Source of the DNA: Limosilactobacillus avistercoris
GTDB taxonomy: Bacteria; Bacillota; Bacilli; Lactobacillales; Lactobacillaceae
Reading direction: 5' to 3'
Length of the DNA stretch: 64,000 nucleotides
NCBI RefSeq assembly: GCF_014836425.1
Contig: NZ_JACSQW010000006.1
Coordinates: 35,266-99,265, forward strand
The position numbers were made by a program, and so were the translations under genes. How positions within the stretch are numbered: the first letter of the stretch is position 1; each line of letters begins with the position of its first letter. Positions 42,427-51,474 of this stretch are shown here, piece by piece. Under the pieces are notes generated by a model. That model worked only from the letters and a program-made list of their open reading frames with translations. It was not told the origin of the DNA and did not search any database.

Positions 42427-44559
42427 ATGAAAAAACTAAGCAAATTTGTGGACACTAGGATTGGGTTCTTCACCCTTCTAGTAGTCCTTTTTTGGTTAAA
42501 GACATTATTTGCTTACTTTACGGACTTTAAATTAGGGGTAGAAGGGATTTTTCAATACCTTATTCTGTTAATTAACCCGATATCAATTACCGCATTAATT
42601 TACAGCATTGCATTTTATTTTAAACGTGCTCGCTTCTTCTACCCGGTTTTAATGGGGTTAGACATTGCCAACACGTTATTGCTGTACCTAAACGTCATTT
42701 ATTATCGTGAATTTACGGATTTTATGACGATTGCCACAATGACTGGTTATTCAAAAGTTAATCAAGGCTTAAGTGGCAGCTCGTTAGCTTTAACAAACGT
42801 TCACGATCTTTTTTATTGGCTTGATATTGTTATCATTCTCATCCTGATGTTGATGCGGAAGATTCATTTTGATCCACGTGCCGTTAGTAGTAAATTAGCG
42901 TTTGCGTTCACTTCAATGTCATTAACCCTCTTTGGTGTAAACTTATCGTTTGCGGAAATGAGTCGCCCACAATTACTTACCCGGACCTTTGACCGAACCT
43001 ACATTGTTAAGTACCTAGGGATCGATGCCTTTACCGGATATGATGTTGTTAAATCACAGCATATTAGTAAAATGCGGCAAAGTGCTACTAAATCAGAACT
43101 ACTGAAGGTTAAAAAGTTCACCGATAAGCATTATGCCGCACCTAATCCCAAAATGTACGGAATTGCTAAGGGACGGAACGTTATTGTTATCCACCTGGAA
43201 AGTTTTCAACAGTTTTTGATTGATAAAAAAGTAAACGGTCAAGAAGTTACGCCATTCTTAAACTCCTTGTATCACGGGAAAGATACCTATGCGTTTGATA
43301 ACTTCTTCCACCAGGTTGGTCAAGGGAAAACAAGTGATGCCGAAAACATGCTGGAAACCAGTACATTTGGTCTTCCTCAAGGCTCACTTTTTGCAACCCT
43401 TGGGAACGATAATACCTTCCAAGGTGCTCCAGCAATCCTTAATCAACGTGCTGGTTATACTAGTGCCGTTTTCCATGGAAATGTTGCTAGTTTCTGGAAC
43501 CGAAATAACGTTTATAAGAATTTAGGATACCAATACTTCTTCGACGCTAGTTACTTCGATACTTCTGGCGATAAAGCTACGGGATATGGCCTTAAAGATA
43601 AGTTGCTCTTCAAGAATTCTATTAATTATCTCCAGAATTTACAGCAACCGTTCTACACTAAGTTTATTACCGTTACTAACCACTTCCCGTATAGCCTAGA
43701 TGACGAAGATAAAGATCCAAACTTCCAAACAACTAACACGGGAAATACCACTGTTGATAACTACTTTGTAACGGCCCACTACTTAGACCAGTCACTTGCC
43801 GAATTTTTTGCCTACTTGCAAAAAACTGGTTTAGATAAAAACTCAGTTGTTATGATTTACGGGGATCACTACGGAATTTCAAATTCAGAAAATAAGGCTT
43901 TAGCAACTGCTCTTGACCGGAATTCTGATGATTGGACCGACTATGATAATGCCCAGCTTCAACGGGTTCCACTAATGTTTGTCATCCCCGGCTCTGGTGG
44001 TCACGGTGGAATTTACCATCAATATGGTGGAGAAGTCGATGTTTTACCAACGCTCCTGCACCTTCTCGGGATTAGCACTAAACGATACATTCAGTTTGGT
44101 ACAGATCTCTTTTCTAGCCAGCACAGCCAAGTAGTTGCTTTCCGGAACCGCGATTTTGTAACCCCACACTTTTCTAGTATTAGTGGGACAGTTTACAACA
44201 ACAAGACCGGAAAAATTGCTAAATTAACAGCAAAACAGAAGAAACGGTTAAAGAAGGATCAGAAGCTTGTAAATACAGAACTTTCGCTTTCTGATTCTCT
44301 AAACGAAAAGAACCTGCTTCGCTTCTATCATCCAAAAGACTTTAAGAAAGTCAATCCAGCCGATTATAACTACTCAAATGGTTTGAAACGAGAAAAACGG
44401 ATTGAAAAGAAGCTTGGTAATAAATCAACTAGTATCTTCTCAAAGAATGGTAACCGTTCTACAGTTGACGATTACTCAACTGATGCTCCAGAACAAAACC
44501 ACTCTTCAACCGATTCCAACCGAATTAAGATTACTAATCCAGATGCAAATAATAAGTAA
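42427..44559 (+). CDS. ltaS: Lipoteichoic acid synthase family protein (LtaS-like)
   Basis: About 710 residues. The N-terminal ~200 residues have five membrane helices. An extracellular sulfatase-fold domain follows, with the nucleophile Thr in VGQGKTSDAENM, FHGNVASFWNR, and metal ligands in MIYGDHYGIS. It polymerises glycerol-phosphate from phosphatidylglycerol to make lipoteichoic acid. The ~110-residue C-terminal tail is rich in Lys, Ser and Asn and is an extension beyond the core domain. The ATG at 42427 follows GCGAGGAAC; an in-frame TTG at 42409 lies before this site. Confidence 0.9.
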   Translation: MKKLSKFVDTRIGFFTLLVVLFWLKTLFAYFTDFKLGVEGIFQYLILLINPISITALIYSIAFYFKRARFFYPVLMGLDIANTLLLYLNVIYYREFTDFMTIATMTGYSKVNQGLSGSSLALTNVHDLFYWLDIVIILILMLMRKIHFDPRAVSSKLAFAFTSMSLTLFGVNLSFAEMSRPQLLTRTFDRTYIVKYLGIDAFTGYDVVKSQHISKMRQSATKSELLKVKKFTDKHYAAPNPKMYGIAKGRNVIVIHLESFQQFLIDKKVNGQEVTPFLNSLYHGKDTYAFDNFFHQVGQGKTSDAENMLETSTFGLPQGSLFATLGNDNTFQGAPAILNQRAGYTSAVFHGNVASFWNRNNVYKNLGYQYFFDASYFDTSGDKATGYGLKDKLLFKNSINYLQNLQQPFYTKFITVTNHFPYSLDDEDKDPNFQTTNTGNTTVDNYFVTAHYLDQSLAEFFAYLQKTGLDKNSVVMIYGDHYGISNSENKALATALDRNSDDWTDYDNAQLQRVPLMFVIPGSGGHGGIYHQYGGEVDVLPTLLHLLGISTKRYIQFGTDLFSSQHSQVVAFRNRDFVTPHFSSISGTVYNNKTGKIAKLTAKQKKRLKKDQKLVNTELSLSDSLNEKNLLRFYHPKDFKKVNPADYNYSNGLKREKRIEKKLGNKSTSIFSKNGNRSTVDDYSTDAPEQNHSSTDSNRIKITNPDANNK

Positions 44560-44562
44560 ACT

Positions 44563-44612
44563 AAAAAGCATTTAACGTCCCTGGTTAATCAGGAATGTTA
44601 AATGCTTTTTTG
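44563..44612 (+). terminator. Terminator of ltaS
   Basis: AAAAAGCATTTAAC pairs with GTTAAATGCTTTTTT. Confidence 0.85.
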
Positions 44613-44639
44613 GTGTGTTGATTGAGTCTTTAGAAAAAT

Positions 44640-44829
44640 TGGTCTAAGGGCAATATGGGTCGAAATGTGCTCGACCTGACTGCATACTCGAGTCTAATGT
44701 TTTATGGTAACATGGCGAAACATGCTCGCCAGGAACTTGCTAGAGCTAGCAACCTCCTTCCTAGGCGCATAACGCCTTCGTCAGGAGAAATTGCTAGCCT
44801 TCCGCAAGTTCTCTGCTGGCTCGCACTCT
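44640..44829 (-). repeat. Palindromic intergenic repeat, copy E (type II)
   Basis: The type II hairpin spans 44728-44820: GCCAG/CTGGC, GAACTTGC/GCAAGTTC, GCTAGCAA/TTGCTAGC and apical TCCT..GGCG/CGCC..AGGA, then CTCGCACTCT. Two modules to the left form GGTCGA/TCGACC and GGCGA/TCGCC hairpins. It lies four bases before the TAG stop (44834-44836) of minus-strand dacA. Confidence 0.82.
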
Positions 44830-44833
44830 TTAA

Positions 44834-46066
44834 CTAGTTCCATATTCTTTGCCAAAGGTTACCGCGATTGATGGTTTCGGCGCTACGGAGTGGGATGGTA
44901 ATTGGCTTATTATTGACAGTTCTAATATCAGAGCCGGTAACAATAATATTTCCAAGTCGTTCCCCCTTCTTAACTGGGGCATTTAATCTCGCTTTATGGT
45001 TAGTTAAATACTTATAGTAATACGGCTTGATTGTAAACCGCGCAGTCTTTTGTATCTGCCAAACGCTAAATGAATGTGGTTCTACTGTTAAAATTCGTTT
45101 AGTACCATTAGTAACCCGCTTTTGTGATTGTTTCTTATTGAGGGTTAGCACTTGCTGGTGCGCATTTTGAATAAAGTACTGGTACAAACGTTGGGTTTGG
45201 GTAAAACGAGCATCCTTATCTTTTCCGTTTGCATGAAGAACGACCGTAATCAACCTATGTCCCTGGTAAGTTCCTGTACTGACAAAGCAAGCGCCAGCAG
45301 CATCAGAAGTTCCCGTCTTGAGTCCATCAATTTGAACCCCATCAACAGTGTACTTACCGCCAGGAAGCATCTTATTGAGATTTTCCACCTCTTTGACTTT
45401 CCCCTTAGCAATTGTAAATTGTGCCTTGGGTTGACTAGTAACTTTAAGAACACTTGGGTAGTGCTTAACAAGATATTGTGATAATAAGGCAACATCACGG
45501 GCAGTCATGGTATTTTCAGCATTGCTACTGATCCCTTTTTGCTTTAGCCCCTTCAGGTCACCATTCTTTAGCCCAACAGGATTTACAATTGTGGCATCTG
45601 TAATCCCAATTTGGCGAGCTTTCTTCTGCATCTTAGCGTTGAATTGCTTAATCGTACTTCCATCGGCTGTCGCCAAGGCTAGGGCAGCTCCATCAGCAGA
45701 TTTAATCAGCGTCGCGTTAAAAAGTTTCTGAACCGTATACGATTGACCTGCTTGTAACCCAATTGCTGAATAATTAGCGTCATTAGAAACATCGGCAATC
45801 TTTTTATCAACTTTTACCTTAGTGTTCCATGATAATTGGTGATGATTAATTTCATCTTCAATCACGCTCGCTGCTAGCAACTTACTAATTGACGCAATTG
45901 GCAACTTTTCTTCACTATTTTGCTGGTAAATAATTTGACCTGTATCAGCATCAATCATAATTGCTGATCGCGCATCAATTTGATCAGCAGATACTGTCTG
46001 TGGTTTAAATACCATACAGCAAAACATTAAAAATAATGCCGAAAGAAAAGTAATAACCTTTTTCAT
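44834..46066 (-). CDS. dacA: D-alanyl-D-alanine carboxypeptidase (PBP5/DacA family)
   Basis: A 410-residue low-molecular-weight penicillin-binding protein. It has a signal peptide (FLSALFLMFCCMVFKPQTVSA). The nucleophile Ser is in IASISKLL (SxxK), the SxN site reads IKSADGAALALA (SAD instead of SAN), and the KTG motif is in DGLKTGTSDAAG. A C-terminal PBP5 domain of about 90 residues precedes an amphipathic tail that should anchor it to the membrane. It trims D-Ala from peptidoglycan stem peptides. The next minus-strand gene upstream encodes an L,D-transpeptidase, 24 bases away. Confidence 0.92.
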   Translation of the reverse strand: MKKVITFLSALFLMFCCMVFKPQTVSADQIDARSAIMIDADTGQIIYQQNSEEKLPIASISKLLAASVIEDEINHHQLSWNTKVKVDKKIADVSNDANYSAIGLQAGQSYTVQKLFNATLIKSADGAALALATADGSTIKQFNAKMQKKARQIGITDATIVNPVGLKNGDLKGLKQKGISSNAENTMTARDVALLSQYLVKHYPSVLKVTSQPKAQFTIAKGKVKEVENLNKMLPGGKYTVDGVQIDGLKTGTSDAAGACFVSTGTYQGHRLITVVLHANGKDKDARFTQTQRLYQYFIQNAHQQVLTLNKKQSQKRVTNGTKRILTVEPHSFSVWQIQKTARFTIKPYYYKYLTNHKARLNAPVKKGERLGNIIVTGSDIRTVNNKPITIPLRSAETINRGNLWQRIWN

Positions 46067-46090
46067 TTTTTCTTCTCCACTCAGCTAGCC

Positions 46091-46738
46091 TTATCCAACG
46101 ATTTCAACCTTAGTTCCTACCGGTAAATTTTCTTCCATCCATCGAGCATCTGCGACAGATAAACGAATACAGCCGTGTGAACCTGTTGATTTCCCTAGTT
46201 TGGCAGCTTCTTTTTTATTATATGAACCATCAGCATTTGTTGGTACACTATGGAACAAATATTCACCATGGTTCAACCATGAAGTATAGTAATTAGCGCC
46301 TTCCTTTAACTTAGCGTTATAAAAACTATCTCCCCGTTCCTGTTGAACATAAAAGGTCCCAGTTGGCGTCATACTCTTCATCTTGCCAGTCTTTGAATCC
46401 TTTTTATAAATACCCCCAGTAGAATACATCGTGTAGATCACATGATCACCATCGTAAAGGTAAGTCCGATTTGCTTTTAAATCGACCTTAATCCAAAAAT
46501 GCTTAACCTTACTTAAATCAGGGTATTCCTTAGTTTCTGAAGACTTTTGCCAATCAATCGGCGTCCGCATTGCACTCTTTGAAGATGTGGTGGTCTGCTT
46601 TTGAGCGACCTTTTTTGTTACAGTAGTTGCCGCTGATTTTTCCTGATCACTCGCACTTGTTTTTAAACTTGAGTGAATACCAATAAATGCAATAATTAGG
46701 CAGAACAACGCATAAACAACGTATCTACTTTTTTTCAT
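46091..46738 (-). CDS. L,D-transpeptidase (YkuD domain)
   Basis: About 215 residues with an N-terminal signal anchor (SRYVVYALFCLIIAFIGIH) and a Thr/Lys-rich linker. The YkuD domain includes HFWIKVDLKANRTYLYDG and the active-site motif TGSHGCIRLSVADARW with the catalytic His and Cys. It forms L,D-crosslinks or anchors proteins in peptidoglycan. The ATG at 46738 follows AAAAGGGGAAAG; the open frame extends further to 46783. It probably shares an operon with dacA. Confidence 0.9.
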   Translation of the reverse strand: MKKSRYVVYALFCLIIAFIGIHSSLKTSASDQEKSAATTVTKKVAQKQTTTSSKSAMRTPIDWQKSSETKEYPDLSKVKHFWIKVDLKANRTYLYDGDHVIYTMYSTGGIYKKDSKTGKMKSMTPTGTFYVQQERGDSFYNAKLKEGANYYTSWLNHGEYLFHSVPTNADGSYNKKEAAKLGKSTGSHGCIRLSVADARWMEENLPVGTKVEIVG

Positions 46739-46837
46739 TGATTTTAACTTTCCCCTTTTAAATTCAACTATCAATAAAATCATTTCTATTATATTATAGA
46801 CTATAAGATAATCAATTGTATTTTAAGAGGTAACCTG

Positions 46838-46918
46838 ATGCGTCTAGATTTAAAAATATCTTATCTAACTGCGATTTTCTTTTTTATCGTTTCAGTAATT
46901 TGTGCTAACTTAATTTAA
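46838..46918 (+). CDS. Tiny single-helix membrane peptide (26 aa), hypothetical
   Basis: A 26-codon ORF with AAGAGG before its ATG. It begins MRLDLKISYL and continues as one hydrophobic segment (TAIFFFIVSVICANLI), so it would be a single transmembrane peptide. It ends 15 bases before the next small membrane ORF, which has its own GGAG site. Such peptides can be subunits, regulators or toxins; no family is recognised and expression is not shown. Confidence 0.45.
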   Translation: MRLDLKISYLTAIFFFIVSVICANLI

Positions 46919-46933
46919 CTGGAGAACCATCTT

Positions 46934-47152
46934 ATGCAAAGTACTAAAAGCCTCTTCAATAAAGCCTGGGCCTACACAATTTCCCATAAGTGGTCCAAAG
47001 ATATTCTTCGCGGGAATGTTCTCTATATTTTTCTCGTGATTCTCTATGACCTATTTCATTTCCAGTTAGCTACCATTTCATGGGGTGTCTTCCTTAAATT
47101 TTGGATTCTCCTTAATATCTGCTATATTTTCAAATTATTTCTAAAAAAATGA
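46934..47152 (+). CDS. Small membrane protein (72 aa), hypothetical
   Basis: A 72-residue protein with a polar, Trp-containing start (MQSTKSLFNKAWAYTISHKW) and two hydrophobic segments (VLYIFLVILYDLF and WGVFLKFWILLNICYIF), ending in KLFLKK. The ribosome binding site GGAG lies about nine bases before ATG. It may be translated with the 26-residue ORF just upstream. A strong bidirectional terminator follows at its stop codon. No family is recognised. Confidence 0.55.
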   Translation: MQSTKSLFNKAWAYTISHKWSKDILRGNVLYIFLVILYDLFHFQLATISWGVFLKFWILLNICYIFKLFLKK

Positions 47153-47205
47153 GGGAAAAACTTAAGGAAAGTCATTCACGATTTTCCTTTATGTTTTTCC
47201 CTTTT
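47153..47205. terminator. Bidirectional terminator between the small ORFs and the reductase gene
   Basis: GGGAAAAAC and GTTTTTCCC form the outer stem, with AAGGAAA/TTTCCTT inside, then TTTTT. Confidence 0.85.
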
Positions 47206-48215
47206 TAATTATCTTTTTTCGGTGTTTGGATCTTCATTGATGAACTATGCGTTGCAAGGCGCTTCTCTGGATAAAGTTTCTTAGCTAGTGCTGTAATTGC
47301 TGTTGGCGCTTCACCAAATGCCGTCGCAATTAAGGCAGTCTTACCAGGATAAGTCACCCCATCCCCAATTGCATATACTCCATCAATATTAGTTTGCATC
47401 GTTGAGTCGACCTTGATCAAATAGTGTTCTGCCGCCAAATCTAATGACCATTGATCAAGTGCAGCATTATTCGACGTAAATCCGTAGTTCACAACTAACC
47501 GGTCAACATTCAATTCCGTCATCTCGTCGCTGCGCATCCGCTTTAGTTTCAAGGTAACGGATTGATCACTTTCTACTTGAAGCTCTTTGGGTAGAAACGG
47601 TGTAACCAAGTCAATGCTTGATTTTTTTAGAAGGGAAACCGAGTGTTCCATTCCCCGGAACTGATCTCGACGGTGAATCAATGAAACTTGTTTTGCAACC
47701 GGTTCAAGCATCAAGGCAATATCAATGGCTGAGTTACCGCCACCTAAAACCGCTACCCGTTTATCAGCAAAGTCGTCCCGATGAGTGACAAAATAATGGA
47801 GTTGTTGTCCTTCGAGGTCTTCTGCTCCTTCAAGTGCTAATTTACGTGGCTTAAATGCCCCATTTCCCAATGCAATTACAATTGCCCGGGAGTGTGAAAC
47901 ACGGTTAGCACTCTTAATAGTAAAGGTTCCATCCGCTTCCTTTACAACGTCTTCAACTGTTTCGCCCGTAAATTGATCAATTGGTGCCACAGCAATTTGT
48001 TTTTGCAATTGCTCCACCAATTCACGACCTGTGACACCAGGAAGTCCGGCAACATCCCAAATCTGCTTCTCTGGGTAAAGAGCATTAACCTGACCACCAA
48101 GCTGCGGTAAGCTCTCGATCAACTGGGCATCCAGTTCGTGCAATCCACAGTAAAAGGCCGCAAACATCCCTGCAGGACCGCCACCAATAATTGTAATATC
48201 ATACATTTTTGCCAT
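47205..48215 (-). CDS. Ferredoxin--NADP+ reductase, thioredoxin-reductase-like type
   Basis: A 336-residue flavoprotein. The FAD site is IIGGGPAGMFAAFYCG, the NADPH site is VLGGGNSAIDIALM, and the C-terminal flavin contact is YAIGDG. The CxxC redox pair of thioredoxin reductase is absent, which is the mark of the YumC-type ferredoxin/flavodoxin-NADP reductase. It should pass electrons between NADPH and ferredoxin or flavodoxin. The start MAKMYDITI follows GAGAGGAG. It is monocistronic. Confidence 0.88.
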   Translation of the reverse strand: MAKMYDITIIGGGPAGMFAAFYCGLHELDAQLIESLPQLGGQVNALYPEKQIWDVAGLPGVTGRELVEQLQKQIAVAPIDQFTGETVEDVVKEADGTFTIKSANRVSHSRAIVIALGNGAFKPRKLALEGAEDLEGQQLHYFVTHRDDFADKRVAVLGGGNSAIDIALMLEPVAKQVSLIHRRDQFRGMEHSVSLLKKSSIDLVTPFLPKELQVESDQSVTLKLKRMRSDEMTELNVDRLVVNYGFTSNNAALDQWSLDLAAEHYLIKVDSTMQTNIDGVYAIGDGVTYPGKTALIATAFGEAPTAITALAKKLYPEKRLATHSSSMKIQTPKKDN

Positions 48216-48339
48216 TACGACGGCTCCTCTCTTTTTCTTTTCTCACTATTGTAATTGATTTTAGGCAAAATTAAAATTGCGGTGCACTTATCATTTAGCT
48301 ATTATTAACATAATTACTAAATAAATGGAGGAAACTACC

Positions 48340-49296
48340 ATGGCCACCAAGAAGATGATTTTGGATCTTGATACCGGTGTTGACGATGCGCTCGCACTTG
48401 CATATGCCATTGCAGATCCAGCAGTTGATCTAATCGGAGTTGTTGCTTCTTACGGTAATAACTTACTAGGACAAACCGCCAAAAACTCGTTACAACTCCT
48501 CGAATTGCTTGGACAAAATGTTCCTGTATTTAAAGGTCTTGAACACTCAAGTACTAGCGATCACTTTAACGTAATGCAGGTTAGTAAAGAAATCCACGGT
48601 AATAACGGGATCGGTGATATTTCTCTTCCAGAACCAACCCATAAAATTCAAACACAAGATGGTGTTGACTTTATCATCGAAGCAGCACACCAATACGGTA
48701 AGAATTTAATCATTGTTCCAACTGGTCCTTTAACTAACCTTGCCGCAGCGTTACACAAGGATCCCCAAATTAGCCATTTGATTGGTAACGTTACTTTAAT
48801 GGGTGGGGCACTTACGGTTGAAGGAAACGTTAGTGACGTTGCTGAAGCAAATATTAATCAAGACGCTGAAGCTGCTAATGAAGTCTTCACCAGTTCACTT
48901 CCAATTACAATGGTGGGTCTTGACGTTACTCTTCGGACGCTGCTCAAAAAAAAAGAAACAGCGAAATGGCGCCAACTAGGAACCAAATCGGGGATTGCTT
49001 ATGCTGACCTAACTGATTTTTACATTGACGCTTACTATAATCTCGGGATTGACAAACACGGTTGTGCAATTCACGATCCCCTTGCTGTCGGCGTTGCAAT
49101 CGACCCAACATTTGTCACAACCCTTGCTTTACCGATGAAGGTAATCACTGAAGAACATAATTATGCTCGAACAATTGGGAATAAAATGAGGCTCAATACT
49201 TCTCATCCAAATGTCAATGTTGCAATCAACGTCGATAAAGAGCGGTTTGTTCCTAGCTTCATGGAACACCTTACCAGCCTTTTAGCTAATCACTAA
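48340..49296 (+). CDS. Inosine-uridine preferring nucleoside hydrolase
   Basis: About 318 residues. The N-terminal Ca2+ and substrate site is ILDLDTGVDDALAL (DxDxGxDDAxA), and the later motif PTGPLTNLA and GHDPLA-like HDPLAVGVA with a conserved His-Asp are present. It splits purine or pyrimidine ribonucleosides to base and ribose. The start at 48325 lies within the ribosome binding site GGAGG, so the ATG at 48340 is chosen. It is monocistronic, upstream of a TPP riboswitch. Substrate preference is not resolved. Confidence 0.9.
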   Translation: MATKKMILDLDTGVDDALALAYAIADPAVDLIGVVASYGNNLLGQTAKNSLQLLELLGQNVPVFKGLEHSSTSDHFNVMQVSKEIHGNNGIGDISLPEPTHKIQTQDGVDFIIEAAHQYGKNLIIVPTGPLTNLAAALHKDPQISHLIGNVTLMGGALTVEGNVSDVAEANINQDAEAANEVFTSSLPITMVGLDVTLRTLLKKKETAKWRQLGTKSGIAYADLTDFYIDAYYNLGIDKHGCAIHDPLAVGVAIDPTFVTTLALPMKVITEEHNYARTIGNKMRLNTSHPNVNVAINVDKERFVPSFMEHLTSLLANH

Positions 49297-49345
49297 ATTG
49301 GCTGTCAAATCGGTTATTTTTGTTGTATGATTAGAGTAAATATTT

Positions 49346-49497
49346 ATCTGGGGTGCCCACTTGGCTGAGATTAGACCCATCGAACCTGTCTAGGTAATAC
49401 TAGCGAAGGAAGCGCATTCTGAATGCTTGGTAAGTTTGGAGTCTATTAATAATAGATCAAAAGTGGGAAAAGTCACTACGCTTTTTCCACTTTTTTA
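49346..49497 (+). promoter_or_regulatory. TPP riboswitch with terminator
   Basis: The aptamer shows the conserved THI-box elements CTGGGGTGC, TTGGCTGAGA, ACCC, GAACCTG, GGTAATACTAGCG and AAGGAAG. An extra GCATTC/GAATGC hairpin follows. The terminator AAAAGTGGGAAAA/TTTTTCCACTTTTTT lies at 49460-49497, just before ykoE. It should shut off the thiamine transporter genes when TPP is abundant. Confidence 0.95.
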
Positions 49498-49521
49498 TTT
49501 TCCCCAAGAAAGGAAATTATT

Positions 49522-50079
49522 ATGTTTCGTCAATTTCATTTAAAGGATATTATCCTCCTTGCGATTATTGGGATTATTTTCGGGGTAATCTATCTAGTAA
49601 CGGGGATTATTTACAATGGCCTTACAATTGCACTAACTCCATTTGGTTACGGCCCAATGGCTAATGACATCACGTTAGGAATTTGGTGTATGGCCGGGCC
49701 ATTAGCCGGATTTATGCTCCGTCTTCCTGGCGCGTCATTTCTTGGCGAGTTTCTTAGTGCTGTTGTCGAAATGCTCCTTGGAGATCAATGGGGCGTGACC
49801 ACTCTACTTTCGGGACTGGTGCAAGGGATTGGTACCGAGCTTGGATTTACCTTCACCCTTTACAAAATGTACAACTGGGTGACACTTCTACTTTCCGCAA
49901 CTGCTACGACAATTTTTACATTTGCTTGGGACTGGTTCCGTAATGGTTATAGTCACTTCCCGTTCTCCATGTTAGTTGTAATGTTAATCGTTCGTTGGCT
50001 ATCGATGCTTTTCTTCACCGGTATCCTAGTTAAGTTAATCATCAACCTACTAAACCGTAGTCACGTTTTGGCGAGATAA
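49522..50079 (+). CDS. ykoE: Thiamine/HMP ECF transporter, S-component YkoE
   Basis: A 185-residue membrane protein with five to six helices. The start IILLAIIGIIFGVIYLVTG and the segment GPMANDITLGIWCMAGPLAG are typical of YkoE. It is the substrate-binding subunit of an ECF-type vitamin transporter, probably for thiamine or its pyrimidine precursor hydroxymethylpyrimidine. The TPP riboswitch upstream fits this. It is the first gene of ykoEDC; ykoD begins three bases after its stop. Confidence 0.9.
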   Translation: MFRQFHLKDIILLAIIGIIFGVIYLVTGIIYNGLTIALTPFGYGPMANDITLGIWCMAGPLAGFMLRLPGASFLGEFLSAVVEMLLGDQWGVTTLLSGLVQGIGTELGFTFTLYKMYNWVTLLLSATATTIFTFAWDWFRNGYSHFPFSMLVVMLIVRWLSMLFFTGILVKLIINLLNRSHVLAR

Positions 50080-50082
50080 AAA

Positions 50083-51474
50083 ATGGAAAAAATACTTATT
50101 CAAAACCTAACATTTGCATATAAAGAAGGCCAGCCCATTCTCGATGACGTTAACCTTGAGTTGCCACTCCACACTTCGATTCTTTTGAGCGGCCCGATTG
50201 GCTGTGGAAAAACAACTCTCCTAAAGTTAATTGCTGGTCTGTTCCCTAAATACGGTGGAACCTGTTCTGGAAAGATCAAGCTTCCGCATGATCAACGAAT
50301 TGGAATGCTCTTTCAGGATCCGGCGATGCAGTTTACGATGGACACACCACAGCACGAACTCGAATTCACCCTTGAGAACCTTCAAGTACCACATAACGAG
50401 ATTAGCAACCAGGTAAAAGCAGCCTTGGCATTTGTTAATCTTCAAAATGTGGCGCACCAAAAGTTGACCACTCTTTCCGGTGGTCAACTACAAAGGGTGG
50501 CCTTAGCAGTAATTATCGCTATGAAAGCTGAGATTATCCTATTAGATGAACCATTTGCTAGTATCGACGAACCAAATCGCCAATTTTTGCTTCAAAAATT
50601 AGCTCAATTGCAGTCTCAAAAAGGGATAACTATTATTATCAGTGACCATAACCTCCGGAACTACCAGAATTTCATTCAATTCATTGTCCAATTTCATGAA
50701 CACCAGGTTAAGCTGCTTTCAAGTAATGCTAGTCACCAGCTTTTAATGAATGCTAATCAACATTCCACTAATTTATCCACTAACCTTCCCCCACAGACCG
50801 ATCCGTCAATTATAAAATTACACAATTTTTCGATTACCCGTAACCAGCTTTCATTAATAGGGGTAACGAACTTAAAATTAATTCAAAATAAGGTTACCCT
50901 GCTAACTGGTCCCAGTGGTTCCGGAAAGTCAACACTTCTTAAATCTATTGCGAAGTTAACTTCCTACTCAGGGCAAATAACATATGATGGAAATAACATT
51001 CAAAAAATATTCCCCGGGAAATACTATTCTCAAGTTGGCTTAATCTTCCAAGAAACTAACCAGCAATTTTTAAACGTTACCGTTGGCGAAGAATTAAGCT
51101 TAAGTATTAAAAATGGGGGAAATACATTTTTCAAAGGGAAATCATCCCAGGAGCTTTTAGCGATGGTCGGGCTCCCTGACCTCACTGAACGAGTCATCTA
51201 CTCCTTAAGCGGTGGGCAACGGAAACTGATCCAGAATTTGATCATGCTAATGATGGGACAAAAGCTCTTATTAATGGATGAGCCTTTTACCGGTCTCGAT
51301 CAACCATCATTAAAGAAATTGCTCGCCCTCATTAAAAAAAGTCGTCAACAATTTCCACAAGCCCTACTAATCGTTAGTCACCAATTAGATTTTCTGGAGG
51401 GCTTTGTTGATTACCACCTTTCACTTACAGACCAGCAGCTTACATATCAAGGAGGATCACAAAATGAATCCTAG
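50083..51474 (+). CDS. ykoD: Thiamine/HMP ECF transporter, double ATPase YkoD
   Basis: A 463-residue protein with two ABC domains in one chain. Domain 1 has Walker A GPIGCGKTT, signature LSGGQLQRVALA and Walker B IILLDEPFASID. Domain 2 has GPSGSGKST, signature LSGGQRKLIQ and LLLMDEPFTGLD. Cys in GPIGCGKTT is an unusual residue within Walker A. It supplies energy for the YkoE/YkoC module. The C-terminal end overlaps ykoC by 11 bases. Length and domain order are as in Bacillus YkoD. Confidence 0.92.
   Translation: MEKILIQNLTFAYKEGQPILDDVNLELPLHTSILLSGPIGCGKTTLLKLIAGLFPKYGGTCSGKIKLPHDQRIGMLFQDPAMQFTMDTPQHELEFTLENLQVPHNEISNQVKAALAFVNLQNVAHQKLTTLSGGQLQRVALAVIIAMKAEIILLDEPFASIDEPNRQFLLQKLAQLQSQKGITIIISDHNLRNYQNFIQFIVQFHEHQVKLLSSNASHQLLMNANQHSTNLSTNLPPQTDPSIIKLHNFSITRNQLSLIGVTNLKLIQNKVTLLTGPSGSGKSTLLKSIAKLTSYSGQITYDGNNIQKIFPGKYYSQVGLIFQETNQQFLNVTVGEELSLSIKNGGNTFFKGKSSQELLAMVGLPDLTERVIYSLSGGQRKLIQNLIMLMMGQKLLLMDEPFTGLDQPSLKKLLALIKKSRQQFPQALLIVSHQLDFLEGFVDYHLSLTDQQLTYQGGSQNES

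Noticed and set aside
44655..44837. A 60-codon open frame after ltaS
   Set aside because: It runs through the palindromic repeat copy E and into the antisense of dacA, with no ribosome binding site.
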